A DNA stretch of 64,000 bases, from NCBI GenBank assembly GCA_023957775.1, contig JAMLGR010000001.1, forward strand, positions 62,001 through 126,000, read 5' to 3'. The DNA is from Fimbriimonadaceae bacterium. GTDB lineage: Bacteria; Armatimonadota; Fimbriimonadia; Fimbriimonadales; Fimbriimonadaceae. This document shows positions 42,247-51,195 of the stretch, one piece after another. The position numbers were made by a program, and so were the translations under genes. Numbering within the stretch: the first letter of the stretch is position 1; each line of letters begins with the position of its first letter. The notes under the pieces were generated by a model, which was not told where the DNA came from, made no database searches, and saw nothing but the letters and a program-made list of their open reading frames with translations.

Positions 42247-44124
42247 ATGAAAGATTTCTCGCTCTGGGCCGCGCTCAAGCGCCTTCGCCGAATACTCTTC
42301 GGCGCGCCGATCCATTCATCGCAGGCGCATCACGAACGCCTGTCGCCGTTGCTCGGACTTCCCGTCTTCGCCTCCGACGCGCTGAGTTCGGTGGCGTACG
42401 CGACGGAAGCGATCCTCAGCGTGCTCGTGCTGTACGGACTGGCGGCGATCCACGACCAACTGCCGATCGCGGCCGCGGTGGCCGCGCTGATCGTCATCGT
42501 CACGATCTCGTACTCGCAGACGATTCGGGCGTATCCGCATGGCGGAGGTTCGTACATCGTGGCGAGCGACAACTTCGGCGAGACGGTGGGGCTCATCGCC
42601 GGCGGCGCGCTGCTGATCGACTACGTCCTGACGGTCGCGGTGTCTGTGTCGGCGGGTGTTGCGGCGATCGTCTCGGCTTACCCTTCGCTGCACAACCTGT
42701 TGGTCCCCATGAGTCTGTTGTTCATCGGAGGGGTCGCTTGGGCGAACCTGCGGGGCGTGCGCGAATCGGGTGCCGCGTTTGCGCTTCCCACCTATGGGTT
42801 CATTCTCGCCATGGGAACGATGCTCGTGACGGGCGTCGTGCAGTCCCTCGGAACCGCGCCCCCGCCTCAGGTCGTCTTTGCCGATCCGAACATGTTGGGC
42901 TCTGCGGCCAGCTTGCCCTTCCTTTTTGTCATTCTTCGCTCGTTTGCGGCGGGGTGCACCGCCCTCACCGGCATCGAGGCGGTGAGCGACGGAGTTGCGG
43001 CATTTCGCGATCCCGCTCCGCAGAATGCGATTCGAACTTTGCGGATCATGGCCTTCCTGCTCGTGGGGCTGTTCATCGGGACCGGCTATCTCTCGCGGTT
43101 CTTGCCTGAAATCACCCTGCACAGCACCGCGAATCCCGAGTACCGGACGCTCGTTTCGCAACTCGCGATCCACGTCTTCGGTGCGGATTCGGCCCTGTTC
43201 TACGTGCTCCAGTTTGCGACGGCCGCCATCCTCGTCCTCGCGGCCAACACGGCGTTTGCCGACTTCCCACGTCTCGGCAGTTTTCTGGCTCGCGATGGGT
43301 TCTTGCCCCGTGCGATGGCGCGCCAGGGCGACCGCCTCGTGTTCCAGAACGGCATCATTCTCCTGGCCGTGCTGGCCGGAACGCTCGTTTGGCACTTCCA
43401 CGGCAACCTGGACCATCTCCTCCCGCTCTACGCGGTCGGCGTCTTCACCGCGTTCACGCTCTCGCAGTTGGGGATGCTCCGCTACTGGTCCCGCCGTCGG
43501 AGTACGGATCCGAAATGGATGCGCGGCGCCCTCGTGAGCGGAACAGGGGGTATCGTCACGGCCTTGGTCACGTTGGTGATTCTCGTGACCAAGTTCATGG
43601 AAGGGGCCTGGATCGTCGTGATCCTGCTCGCCGTGCTCTTCGTCTCCCTTCGCGCGGTGAAACAGAGGTATGAATCGATCGCCCGCCAGCTCGAAACCAC
43701 GAAGCCTGCCGAGCTTGGCGCCCGCAAGAACCTGGTGCTCGTCCTCGTTCCCCGAGTGCATCGGGGCGTGCAGGAAGCGCTGGATTACGCACTCTCCTGC
43801 CACGGCGAGTGCCGCGCGATCCACGTGACCCTTGACGAGAAGAACGTGCCGACGCTGAGGGACGACTGGGAGCGTCTTGGCCGGGGCGTACCTCTCGTCG
43901 TCCTCGGTTCGCCGTTCCGCTCCCTGATCAAACCGATCTTGGAGTACGTGGACGAAGCGAGGGACGAGGACCCGAACCGGATGGTGACGGTCATCGTGTC
44001 CGAGGCGGTGCCGCGCAAGTGGATCCACAAGCTGCTCCAAGAGAACGTCGCGATCCAGCTCAAGCTCGCCCTCGGCCAGCGCGAGGGCATCGCGGTCACG
44101 AACCTGCGGTACTTCCTCGACTAG
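42247..44124 (+). CDS. APC/KimA-type potassium transporter
   Basis: This 625-residue membrane protein has about 12 transmembrane helices and a soluble C-terminal domain of about 150 residues. The opening GLPVFASDALSSVAYATEAIL and the helix with PHGGGSYIVASDNFGE are typical of KimA-like potassium importers in the APC superfamily, which c-di-AMP controls in Bacillus. The C-terminal part (LVLVLVPRVHRGVQEALDYAL) is a USP-like fold. The ATG is preferred over an in-frame TTG at 42181, because that TTG overlaps a TATGAT element at 42176-42181. An amino-acid permease role is the alternative. Confidence 0.83.
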   Translation: MKDFSLWAALKRLRRILFGAPIHSSQAHHERLSPLLGLPVFASDALSSVAYATEAILSVLVLYGLAAIHDQLPIAAAVAALIVIVTISYSQTIRAYPHGGGSYIVASDNFGETVGLIAGGALLIDYVLTVAVSVSAGVAAIVSAYPSLHNLLVPMSLLFIGGVAWANLRGVRESGAAFALPTYGFILAMGTMLVTGVVQSLGTAPPPQVVFADPNMLGSAASLPFLFVILRSFAAGCTALTGIEAVSDGVAAFRDPAPQNAIRTLRIMAFLLVGLFIGTGYLSRFLPEITLHSTANPEYRTLVSQLAIHVFGADSALFYVLQFATAAILVLAANTAFADFPRLGSFLARDGFLPRAMARQGDRLVFQNGIILLAVLAGTLVWHFHGNLDHLLPLYAVGVFTAFTLSQLGMLRYWSRRRSTDPKWMRGALVSGTGGIVTALVTLVILVTKFMEGAWIVVILLAVLFVSLRAVKQRYESIARQLETTKPAELGARKNLVLVLVPRVHRGVQEALDYALSCHGECRAIHVTLDEKNVPTLRDDWERLGRGVPLVVLGSPFRSLIKPILEYVDEARDEDPNRMVTVIVSEAVPRKWIHKLLQENVAIQLKLALGQREGIAVTNLRYFLD

Positions 44125-44154
44125 CAGGGGCCGCCTGGCAGCGGGCGATGGGCG

Positions 44155-44754
44155 TCAGTTCGAGTCCTGCGGCGGCCAGGTGATCTTGGCCAGCGCAGCA
44201 GGCACGTCGAACACCTTGGGGGCTGCGGCTCTCTGCTTGCCGACCGCCGCGTAGGTGCCGGGCGATCGCTTCAGGGTGCCGAAGCACCCATCGCAGCACA
44301 CGTAGATCCTGACGTCGTCCACGTTCACGAACCCACCGGTCCCGTAGTAGTTTGCCAAGTCCACTTTCATCACGGGGCAGTAGAGGCACTCGGACTTGGG
44401 CGCGTCGTACCGCTCGGGAGAGGCGAGAAACGCCGTCCGGTTGCTTGCGTTTTCGAAGGCGTAGCGGACACCGTTTCGCTCGGCCCAGCCTCCACGGGCG
44501 AGGGAAGCGGTCAGCCGATGTCCGGAGACCGGGTCGAAGAGGCTGGTTCCAACGGTGCGGCCGGCCTTCACGGCCTGTTCGGCGACGCCTTCGGGGTCGG
44601 ATTTGAATTTGGCTTTGCAATCCGCGCAGCAGAATCGGATGCGGACGCCGCCGGCATCGACCGTCGGCGCATTCGGAGGCAGGGGCGCCCCGGAAACCGG
44701 GCAAATCGCACCGGAGACGGGCGCAACGACAAGGGAGGCGATCCAAGCCAGCAT
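44155..44754 (-). CDS. Exported YHS/TRASH-like metal-binding protein
   Basis: This 199-residue protein has a short hydrophobic N-terminus ([14 protein letters not shown]) that could be a signal peptide. It carries repeated Cys-containing metal sites: [36 protein letters not shown] and [15 protein letters not shown]. They read as two YHS/TRASH-like modules, each with a PV-x-G start and a CCxxC end, and the second has a changed spacing. Such domains bind copper, zinc or heme metals. The function is unknown, with periplasmic metal binding or sensing plausible. It ends 30 nt from the potassium transporter stop. Confidence 0.68.
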   Translation of the reverse strand: MLAWIASLVVAPVSGAICPVSGAPLPPNAPTVDAGGVRIRFCCADCKAKFKSDPEGVAEQAVKAGRTVGTSLFDPVSGHRLTASLARGGWAERNGVRYAFENASNRTAFLASPERYDAPKSECLYCPVMKVDLANYYGTGGFVNVDDVRIYVCCDGCFGTLKRSPGTYAAVGKQRAAAPKVFDVPAALAKITWPPQDSN

Positions 44755-44804
44755 GGAAGGAAAGACGCAGGGAGCGGGCCAGGGTTCGGCCCCATCGGAA
44801 TTTC

Positions 44805-44881
44805 TGGTCGGGGCGACAGGATTCGAACCTGCGACCTGTTGCTCCCAAAGCAACCGCGCTACCAAACTGCGCCACGCCCCG
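44805..44881 (-). tRNA. tRNA-Pro (UGG)
   Basis: The minus strand reads as a complete 77-nt proline tRNA with the CCA encoded. The acceptor stem CGGGGCG pairs with CGCCCCG, and the anticodon loop CTTTGGG gives anticodon UGG. The T-arm has GGTTCGAATCC. It lies between the metal-binding protein gene and dapL. Confidence 0.95.
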
Positions 44882-44913
44882 ACCCGCGAGAGTGTACCTA
44901 TGCGCCCTCCCGG

Positions 44914-44919
44914 TAGAAT
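44914..44919 (+). promoter_or_regulatory. Leaderless-type promoter of dapL
   Basis: GGTAGAAT ends 7 nt before the ATG used for dapL. The same GGTAGAAT occurs at 58277-58284 before the 2-oxoacid dehydrogenase genes. No Shine-Dalgarno sequence lies between the element and the ATG. Confidence 0.6.
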
Positions 44920-44926
44920 CGTGCGC

Positions 44927-46123
44927 ATGCCCGCACCCGCCAAGCGCCTCGATCTCATCCCGCCGTACCTCTTTGCCGAGATCGCGAGGCTCAAGCGGGA
45001 GGCCATCGCCCAAGGGGCGGACGTGATCGATCTGGGCATCGGGGATCCCGACATCCCCACGCCGACCGGTGTGGTGGAGGCGCTCAAGCGCGCCGTCGAC
45101 AACCCGGCGACGCACCGGTACGACGAGACGGCGCGCGGCTGGACTCCTTTCCTCGAAGCTGCCGCCACCTGGTACGAGCGCGAATTCGGCGTTCGGATCG
45201 ATCCCCGGGAGGAGGTCGTCCAGCTCATCGGGTCGAAGGAGGGGCTCGCCCACCTCGCGTGGGCCTACGTCGATCCCGGGGACCTGGCGATCACCCCGGA
45301 TCCCGGGTACACGGTGTACAAGGTCAACACCCAGATGGCGGGAGGCGACGTCTACGAGACGCCGCTCCTCGAGGCCAACGGCTTCCTTCCCGATTTGAAC
45401 GCGATACCCACGGAGGTCGCGCGCCGAGCGAAGCTGTTCTACGTGTGCTATCCGCACAACCCGACCGGTGCCGTGGCCACTCGCGGCTTCTATGAAGACC
45501 TGGTGCGCTTCTGCCGCGAACACGACGTGCTCCTGGTCAACGACATGGCGTACGCGACGGTGACGTACGACGGCTTCAGAAACCCCTCGGTGCTGCAGAT
45601 CGATGGGGCCAAGGAGGTCGCGGTCGAGTTCCACTCGCTCAGCAAGATGTTCAACATGACCGGGTGGCGCCTGGGCTTTGCCCTGGGGAACTCGGACGCG
45701 GTGACGACGCTCCAGCGCCTCAAGTCGAACCTGGACAGCAAGCAGTTTCCGGCGATCGCCGAGGCGGGTGCCCATGCCTTGCTCGACGTGGACAACGGCG
45801 AAACGCTCCGAACGTACGAGCGGCGGCGGGACTTCCTGTGCGACGGGCTCAACGCGCTCGGATGGCACGTTGTCAAGCCCAAGGCGACGTTTTACGTGTG
45901 GGCGCGTCTGCCGAGGCCGGACATGACCAGCACGGAGTTCTGCGCGGAGCTCCTCAAGCGGGCGCACGTGCTCGCCATCCCGGGGAACGGCTACGGCCCC
46001 CACGGCGAAGGCTACGTGCGCATGTCGCTCACCTTGGCGGGGGACCGGGACGGCGAGCGCTTCCGAGAGGCGGCGCGCCGGATCGGCGAATCCGGGCTCG
46101 TGCCTTCGCCCGCGAATCCATGA
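44927..46123 (+). CDS. dapL: LL-diaminopimelate aminotransferase
   Basis: DapL makes LL-diaminopimelate from tetrahydrodipicolinate in one step, supplying lysine and peptidoglycan precursors. This is a 398-residue PLP class I/II enzyme. The conserved regions are [34 protein letters not shown], the PLP lysine in [17 protein letters not shown], and GYVRMSLT. The ATG at 44927 is chosen because the TAGAAT element lies 7 nt before it. Another in-frame ATG 27 nt upstream would precede that element. FolC overlaps its stop by 4 nt. An alanine- or aspartate-type aminotransferase is the alternative. Confidence 0.9.
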   Translation: MPAPAKRLDLIPPYLFAEIARLKREAIAQGADVIDLGIGDPDIPTPTGVVEALKRAVDNPATHRYDETARGWTPFLEAAATWYEREFGVRIDPREEVVQLIGSKEGLAHLAWAYVDPGDLAITPDPGYTVYKVNTQMAGGDVYETPLLEANGFLPDLNAIPTEVARRAKLFYVCYPHNPTGAVATRGFYEDLVRFCREHDVLLVNDMAYATVTYDGFRNPSVLQIDGAKEVAVEFHSLSKMFNMTGWRLGFALGNSDAVTTLQRLKSNLDSKQFPAIAEAGAHALLDVDNGETLRTYERRRDFLCDGLNALGWHVVKPKATFYVWARLPRPDMTSTEFCAELLKRAHVLAIPGNGYGPHGEGYVRMSLTLAGDRDGERFREAARRIGESGLVPSPANP

Positions 46124-47427
46124 TGACCTTCGACGAGGCCCTTGCGTATCTCGACTCCCTCGCGCCGCGCGGCTGGCGCATGGGCCTGGACCGCATGGAA
46201 GAGTTCGTGCGTCGGGCGCAGTTGGAGTCCGCCGTGCGCGGGTCCCTCGCGCCGCGTTTCCTCCACGTGGCGGGTACCAACGGAAAGGGCTCCGTCACTG
46301 CGTTTCTCGAGTCCATTGTCGCGGCTCACGGGGTGCGCGTCGGGGGGTATTACAGCCCCTACGTCTTCGATCCTTGCGAGCGCATCACGGTCGGCCGTGA
46401 AAAGATCGATCGCGCAACGTTCGCCAGCCGAATCGAGACGTTGATTCCGGCTGGAGAATCCCTGGTCGACACGGAGTTCGGGGGGGTGACGGAGTTCGAG
46501 GTGAAGACCGCTGCGGGCTTGCTTCACTGGCGCGAGGAGCGATGCGAATGGGTCGCGCTCGAGGTGGGGCTTGGGGGCCGGCTCGACGCGACGAACGTCG
46601 TGGAGGGCACGGTGGCCTCGATCGTCAGCATCGGATTGGACCACACGAACATCCTGGGCGATACGATCGAGGCCATCGCCCATGAGAAGGCGGGGATCAT
46701 CAAGGCCCTGCGCCCCGTCGTGAGCGGCGAGATGTCGGAGCCGGCACTCTCCGTGATCGCCGAGGAGGCTCGGCGGAGGCGCGCTCCCCACTGGCGGTAC
46801 GGAAAGGAGTACGGCTTGGAGCCGAGCGGCTCCGACGAGTGGACCGTCTGGAGCCAAGGTCACCGCCTGTCTGGCCTTCGGCCCGGCTTGCGCGGCGCCC
46901 GGGCGCCCCACAACCTTGCCGTCGCCATCGCTTCGTTGGTGGCTGCCGAGTTTCCGCTCGACGAAGATGCCGTGCGCGAGGGGGCCGCCGCGGCGACGCT
47001 GCCGGGTCGAATGCAGTCGTCGGAGTGGGAAGGGGTGGAAGTCCTGCTCGACGGGGCGCACAATCGCGATGCTGCCCAGACGCTGGCCGAAGGTTTGGCG
47101 ATGCGCTATCCGGGGCGAAAGGTGGCGTTGGTGCTGGCGATGACCCGCGGCCACGCTCCGAACGAGTTCGTGCGTCCCCTCTTGGCGCAGGTGGGCACCG
47201 TTCACCTGGCACCGATCGACTTTCACCGCGCGCTGCCGATGCGCGAAGTCGGCTCTGCCCTGCCGGATTTGCATCCAAAGGAACACGCTTCGGTCGCGGA
47301 AGCGCTTACCGCCGCCGCCCAGGACGCGGGCAGGGAAGGCCTGGTGGTCGTGACCGGGAGCTTCTACCTCGTGGGCGAGGCCGGCGCGATCTTGGGACTC
47401 ACTCCCATCCGGGCCCCTCAACGATAG
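46120..47427 (+). CDS. folC: Folylpolyglutamate/dihydrofolate synthase FolC
   Basis: FolC ligates glutamate to dihydropteroate and then to folates. The 435-residue protein has the Mur-ligase-like P-loop HVAGTNGKGSVTAF, a folate-binding segment (YYSPYVFDPCERITVG), the WVALEVGLGGRLDATNVV loop, DHTNILGDTIEAIAHEKAGI, and the C-terminal DGAHNRDAAQTLAE. It starts inside the dapL stop (ATGA). The biosynthetic link to dapL is operonic only. It converges on a small minus-strand gene. Confidence 0.94.
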   Translation: MMTFDEALAYLDSLAPRGWRMGLDRMEEFVRRAQLESAVRGSLAPRFLHVAGTNGKGSVTAFLESIVAAHGVRVGGYYSPYVFDPCERITVGREKIDRATFASRIETLIPAGESLVDTEFGGVTEFEVKTAAGLLHWREERCEWVALEVGLGGRLDATNVVEGTVASIVSIGLDHTNILGDTIEAIAHEKAGIIKALRPVVSGEMSEPALSVIAEEARRRRAPHWRYGKEYGLEPSGSDEWTVWSQGHRLSGLRPGLRGARAPHNLAVAIASLVAAEFPLDEDAVREGAAAATLPGRMQSSEWEGVEVLLDGAHNRDAAQTLAEGLAMRYPGRKVALVLAMTRGHAPNEFVRPLLAQVGTVHLAPIDFHRALPMREVGSALPDLHPKEHASVAEALTAAAQDAGREGLVVVTGSFYLVGEAGAILGLTPIRAPQR

Positions 47428-47428
47428 C

Positions 47429-47674
47429 CTAGAGCTTGAACCGGCAATCCATGATGAAGTCGTGGATCACGCCCTTTTGGCGAAGGCCGTTTCCGATCCG
47501 TTCGATCACGGCCCTGAGATCCGTATTTTCGGATCCCTTGTCCGCGGCGATCGTTCCGCGAATGTAGGCGACTCCGTGCGTGACCCGGAGGTCCGCATGG
47601 GTCAAGTCGATGCGTTGGCGGTTGAAGTCGCGGCGAAGGAGCTTCGTCGCAGTGACGTCCTTGGGATCTGCCAT
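47429..47674 (-). CDS. Small hypothetical protein
   Basis: An 81-residue basic protein whose body alternates charged and aliphatic residues, with the pattern LTHADLRVTHGVAYIRGTI. This is reminiscent of a BON-like or KH-like alpha/beta fold but too short to name. It ends in FIMDCRFKL. A TACAAT element sits 5 nt before the ATG, with an AGGAT just upstream. Its stop is 2 nt from the end of folC on the other strand. No function is assigned. Confidence 0.65.
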   Translation of the reverse strand: MADPKDVTATKLLRRDFNRQRIDLTHADLRVTHGVAYIRGTIAADKGSENTDLRAVIERIGNGLRQKGVIHDFIMDCRFKL

Positions 47675-47679
47675 ATCCT

Positions 47680-47685
47680 ATTGTA
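47680..47685 (-). promoter_or_regulatory. Promoter-like TACAAT before the small protein gene
   Basis: TACAAT on the minus strand lies 5 nt before the ATG. Because AGGAT occupies that gap, either a leaderless or a very short-leader mRNA is possible. Confidence 0.45.
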
Positions 47686-47694
47686 GATGCGAAA

Positions 47695-47722
47695 GGGGCA
47701 CATCGCCAAAGCGACGTGCCCC
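47695..47722 (-). terminator. Terminator of the pyrophosphatase gene
   Basis: GGGGCACGTCGC and GCGATGTGCCCC form a 12-bp stem with one G-U wobble on the minus-strand RNA and a TTTG loop. It lies 9 nt after the hppA stop and before the small gene's start. The T-tract (TTTC) is weak. The opposite strand would carry an A-C mismatch, so the hairpin serves minus-strand transcripts. Confidence 0.7.
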
Positions 47723-47731
47723 TGATTCGCG

Positions 47732-50700
47732 CTAGGCCTCGGGATTTTCGGGTTCGACGGCTTCCGGCTCCTCTTCGACGAGGATTTTCCGCTTGGGCGC
47801 GGCCGCGACGTCCGCCGATGCCGCCACGGCTGGCGCGGGAGCGCCGCCGCCCGTGGCTGTGACGCTCAACGCGTCGCTGAGGCTGCCACGCTTCGACCAC
47901 CAGATCGAGAACGCGAGGGCCGCGAGACAGATGCCGGAGATCGCAACCAGCACATCGGTTCCGAAGGGCTGGATCACGACCGGCGCCAAGAGCAGGGCCA
48001 CGAGGTTCATGACCTTGATGAGCGGGTTGAGCGCAGGGCCTGCAGTGTCCTTGAACGGATCGCCGACCGTGTCGCAGACGACGCCGGCCTTGTGCGCTTC
48101 TGTGCCCTTCCCGCCGTGGAGACCGTCCTCGATGAGCTTCTTGGCGTTGTCCCAAATGCCGCCGGAGTTGGCGAGCAGGACGGCCATGAGCTGACCGGAG
48201 AGGATCGCACCGGCAAGGAACCCACCGAGCGCCTGCGCGCCGGTCAGGTTGTAGGCATCGCCGTTGATGATCGTCGGGGCTTGGCCGATCGAGAACCCGA
48301 AGGCGACGAGCGCAGGCAGAGCGATCGCGAGGATGCCCGGCCCAAGCAGCTCCTTCTGGGCGGCCTCGGTCACGATGGCGACGCAACGGCCGTAGTTCGG
48401 CTTGCTGGTGCCCTTCATGATTCCCGGGTCGTTTGCGAACTGCTGGCGCACTTCGCTGATCAGGTGGAAGGCCGCACGGCCGACCGCATTGATCGAGAAC
48501 GCGGAGAACAGGTAAGGGGCGGCGCCGCCGATCAGAAGCCCGAGGAAGATCTGCGGGACATCGAGTCGGAGACCGACTTCGCCGAGCCTTGCGTCTTCAA
48601 GGAACGAGTGGAACAGCGCGACCGCGGCGACCACCGCCGTGGCAATCGCAAATCCCTTTGTGAGGGCCTTGGTCGTGTTGCCCGCGGCGTCCAGCCGCTG
48701 GACGGCTTTGGACCCCTCGGGCGAGTTGTGCCCCGCACCCGACATTTCGAACACGCCTTGGGCGTTGTCCGAGATGGGGCCGAACGTGTCCATCGCGAGG
48801 ATGTACCCGGTTGTGGTGAGCAGTCCCAACCCGACGAGCGCGATGCCGTAGAAGCTGAGGATGTACCCGCCGTAATCCCCGGGAGGGAAGAAGAACAGCG
48901 GCATGATCAGCGCGATGACGATCGCGAACACCGAGAACACGCTGGATTCGAGACCGAGCGCGAATCCTTGGATGATCATCGGCGCCGGACCGGCGCTGGC
49001 CACGTCCGCGACCTCGCGCACCGGCTTCTTGTGCGTCGACACGTAGTAGTCGGTGAGGATCTCGATGGCGAACGCCATGAGGATGCCGAACAAGATGGCG
49101 GCGAAGAACATGTACCACGGCACCGTCTTGCTCTCGACGACGGCCAGGGCGATCGGCTCGCGGTTGGGCATCCCGCCCATCTGGCCTCCGGGCGAGGCCT
49201 GGGCCTTCTCCACGGTGTCGACGCTCTCCGTGAAGAAGAACATCGGGAAGTTCGGGCGCAGCACCTGGGGCTTGTCGACGCCCGCGTCCACGCCCAGCGC
49301 CAGTTTGCCGTCGGCATTGGCGTAGAGGTGGACCGGCACCGTCTTGAGCTTTTCGATCTCAAGTTTGACGCCCTGGGCCTTGGCGGCATCGAGCTGCTGC
49401 GTGATCTGCTTGTCCAGCTCGTCGACGAACACCGGGCCGAACCACGTTTCGCGGTCGACCTTCTGGCCGGGCTGGGCGGGCGTGTCCCCCTGTGCCGGCT
49501 GCTCTGGAACGTCGGCCTTGATGTGGAGCTTCACCGCCCCGAGGTTGGCCTCGCCGCCCTTGCCCACGAACGCTTCCTTGATGGTCACGTACTGTTTGGC
49601 CGAGGGATCCGAGGCGAGATTTGGATTCTGGATGGCATAGTCCAGAATTGGATTGTCCGCATCGGCAAAGTCCACCATGTGGTAGCCGGAGAGGCTCTTG
49701 ATCTCGGGAAGCTGCGTCGGATCGGTGAAGATGGCCTGCTGGATCAGGTCCTGATCCTCGGGCTTGTCCATCCCCATCTCCTTGAGTTCGGGACGGTTCT
49801 GCAGGTCCGAAACCCCGATCTCCCACGTCTTCTTGCCCTTCTCCTTGGCGATCTTCTCCCGCAGGGCGAAGATCGACTTGAGATCGTTGCGGGCGAACTC
49901 TTCGGTCGAGCGGAGCGTGTTGGTCTTGATCGGGTTGCCGTTGCCGCCCATCATGAACCAGGCCAGGATGGCGGTGCCGATCGCTGCGACCACAGCCGAG
50001 GATTGGAAACCCTTGCGGATCGCTTTGAGCGGATCGGCGTCGATGTTGTCGCTGCCCTTGACCGAGAAGACGCCCACGATCGAAGCGACGATGCCGACGC
50101 CGCGGGCCATGAGGGCGAATAGGATCAGCTTCATCCACGTGGGCTGATCGAAGATCTGCGCGGTGGCTGCGCCAAGCACGATGGCCGCCACCAGGGTGAC
50201 CTCGTACGATTCGAAGATGTCGGCGGCCATACCGGCGCAGTCGCCGACGTTGTCGCCCACGTTGTCCGCAATGGTTGCCGGGTTGCGGGGGTCGTCCTCG
50301 GGAATCCCGGCTTCGACCTTTCCGACGAGGTCCGCGCCTACGTCGGCCGCCTTGGTGAAGATGCCTCCTCCAACGCGCATAAAGAGCGCGGCGAGCGAGC
50401 CGCCGAACCCGAAGCCGACCAGCAGCTTCATGGCGTTGCCGCCGGCGAGCAGGAAGATCAGCGTCGCGCCGATCAAGCCCATGCCGACGGTGAACATGCC
50501 GGCGACGGCTCCGCTGCGGAAGGCGACTTCCAAGCTGCTCTTGTAGCTCGTCAAGGCCGCATGGGCCGTGCGCATGTTCGCGGCGACGGCCATCAGCATG
50601 CCCGTGTAGCCGGCGATGTACGAAGCGGCGACGCCGCCGATGAACGTGACGGCGATCCATCCGCCCAACGCCAGGGAGTCATAGCGCTTCCAGTACATGA

Positions 50701-51085
50701 CGAAGAGACCGACCGCCAGCAGCAGGACGAACGGGATCATCGTCTTGACCTGCTGGAGCAGGTACGCCAGAGCGCCCTCGCGGATCGCTCCGCCGACCTC
50801 CTGCATCTTCTCATCGCCCGGGGACATCGCGCCGACGGAGTTGCGCAGGTAGATCCCGACCCCGATCGCGAGAATGCCCAGTGCGAGCGACACGTACAGA
50901 TAGATCATGTCGTTCTGCGAGAACTTGAGGACGACGTTGCCCTCTGCCGAGGCCATCGCGAACCCGGGAAGAAGCGTCAACAACGCCCCGAGCAGCAACG
51001 TCCAGCCCCTGTGCGCCGATCGACGACGACCGCGCAGCGCCACGCATTGCGAAACCATTGTGTGGATGAACCCCCTGTTAACCAT
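47732..51085 (-). CDS. hppA: Membrane H+-translocating pyrophosphatase with large insertion
   Basis: HppA pumps protons using pyrophosphate hydrolysis and has about 16 transmembrane helices. The pyrophosphate site is intact: DVGADLVGKVEAGIPEDDP, then NVGDNVGD and the final CDTVGDPFKDTAGPALNPL block. GNTTKALTKG carries Lys and Thr at the two positions that mark potassium-independent proton pumps. At 1117 residues it is far above the usual 650-800, because a soluble segment of about 270 residues is inserted near residues 380-655. The ATG follows GGAAGC. A TTG 90 nt upstream or an ATG 27 nt downstream are alternative starts. Confidence 0.9.
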   Translation of the reverse strand: MVNRGFIHTMVSQCVALRGRRRSAHRGWTLLLGALLTLLPGFAMASAEGNVVLKFSQNDMIYLYVSLALGILAIGVGIYLRNSVGAMSPGDEKMQEVGGAIREGALAYLLQQVKTMIPFVLLLAVGLFVMYWKRYDSLALGGWIAVTFIGGVAASYIAGYTGMLMAVAANMRTAHAALTSYKSSLEVAFRSGAVAGMFTVGMGLIGATLIFLLAGGNAMKLLVGFGFGGSLAALFMRVGGGIFTKAADVGADLVGKVEAGIPEDDPRNPATIADNVGDNVGDCAGMAADIFESYEVTLVAAIVLGAATAQIFDQPTWMKLILFALMARGVGIVASIVGVFSVKGSDNIDADPLKAIRKGFQSSAVVAAIGTAILAWFMMGGNGNPIKTNTLRSTEEFARNDLKSIFALREKIAKEKGKKTWEIGVSDLQNRPELKEMGMDKPEDQDLIQQAIFTDPTQLPEIKSLSGYHMVDFADADNPILDYAIQNPNLASDPSAKQYVTIKEAFVGKGGEANLGAVKLHIKADVPEQPAQGDTPAQPGQKVDRETWFGPVFVDELDKQITQQLDAAKAQGVKLEIEKLKTVPVHLYANADGKLALGVDAGVDKPQVLRPNFPMFFFTESVDTVEKAQASPGGQMGGMPNREPIALAVVESKTVPWYMFFAAILFGILMAFAIEILTDYYVSTHKKPVREVADVASAGPAPMIIQGFALGLESSVFSVFAIVIALIMPLFFFPPGDYGGYILSFYGIALVGLGLLTTTGYILAMDTFGPISDNAQGVFEMSGAGHNSPEGSKAVQRLDAAGNTTKALTKGFAIATAVVAAVALFHSFLEDARLGEVGLRLDVPQIFLGLLIGGAAPYLFSAFSINAVGRAAFHLISEVRQQFANDPGIMKGTSKPNYGRCVAIVTEAAQKELLGPGILAIALPALVAFGFSIGQAPTIINGDAYNLTGAQALGGFLAGAILSGQLMAVLLANSGGIWDNAKKLIEDGLHGGKGTEAHKAGVVCDTVGDPFKDTAGPALNPLIKVMNLVALLLAPVVIQPFGTDVLVAISGICLAALAFSIWWSKRGSLSDALSVTATGGGAPAPAVAASADVAAAPKRKILVEEEPEAVEPENPEA

Positions 51086-51195
51086 GCTTCCGTGCACCAC
51101 CCTTCGTTCGGCCGCGAGGGCCGGATAAGAAACTCCGGATAGGATACCCTCCGATTCCGGAGTGTCCACCGTCAATGTGGCGAACTCCGTGGAAC

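Noticed and set aside
48092-50122. A 676-codon plus-strand open frame inside the pyrophosphatase gene
   Set aside because: Antisense shadow of hppA. The minus-strand reading has complete pyrophosphatase motifs.
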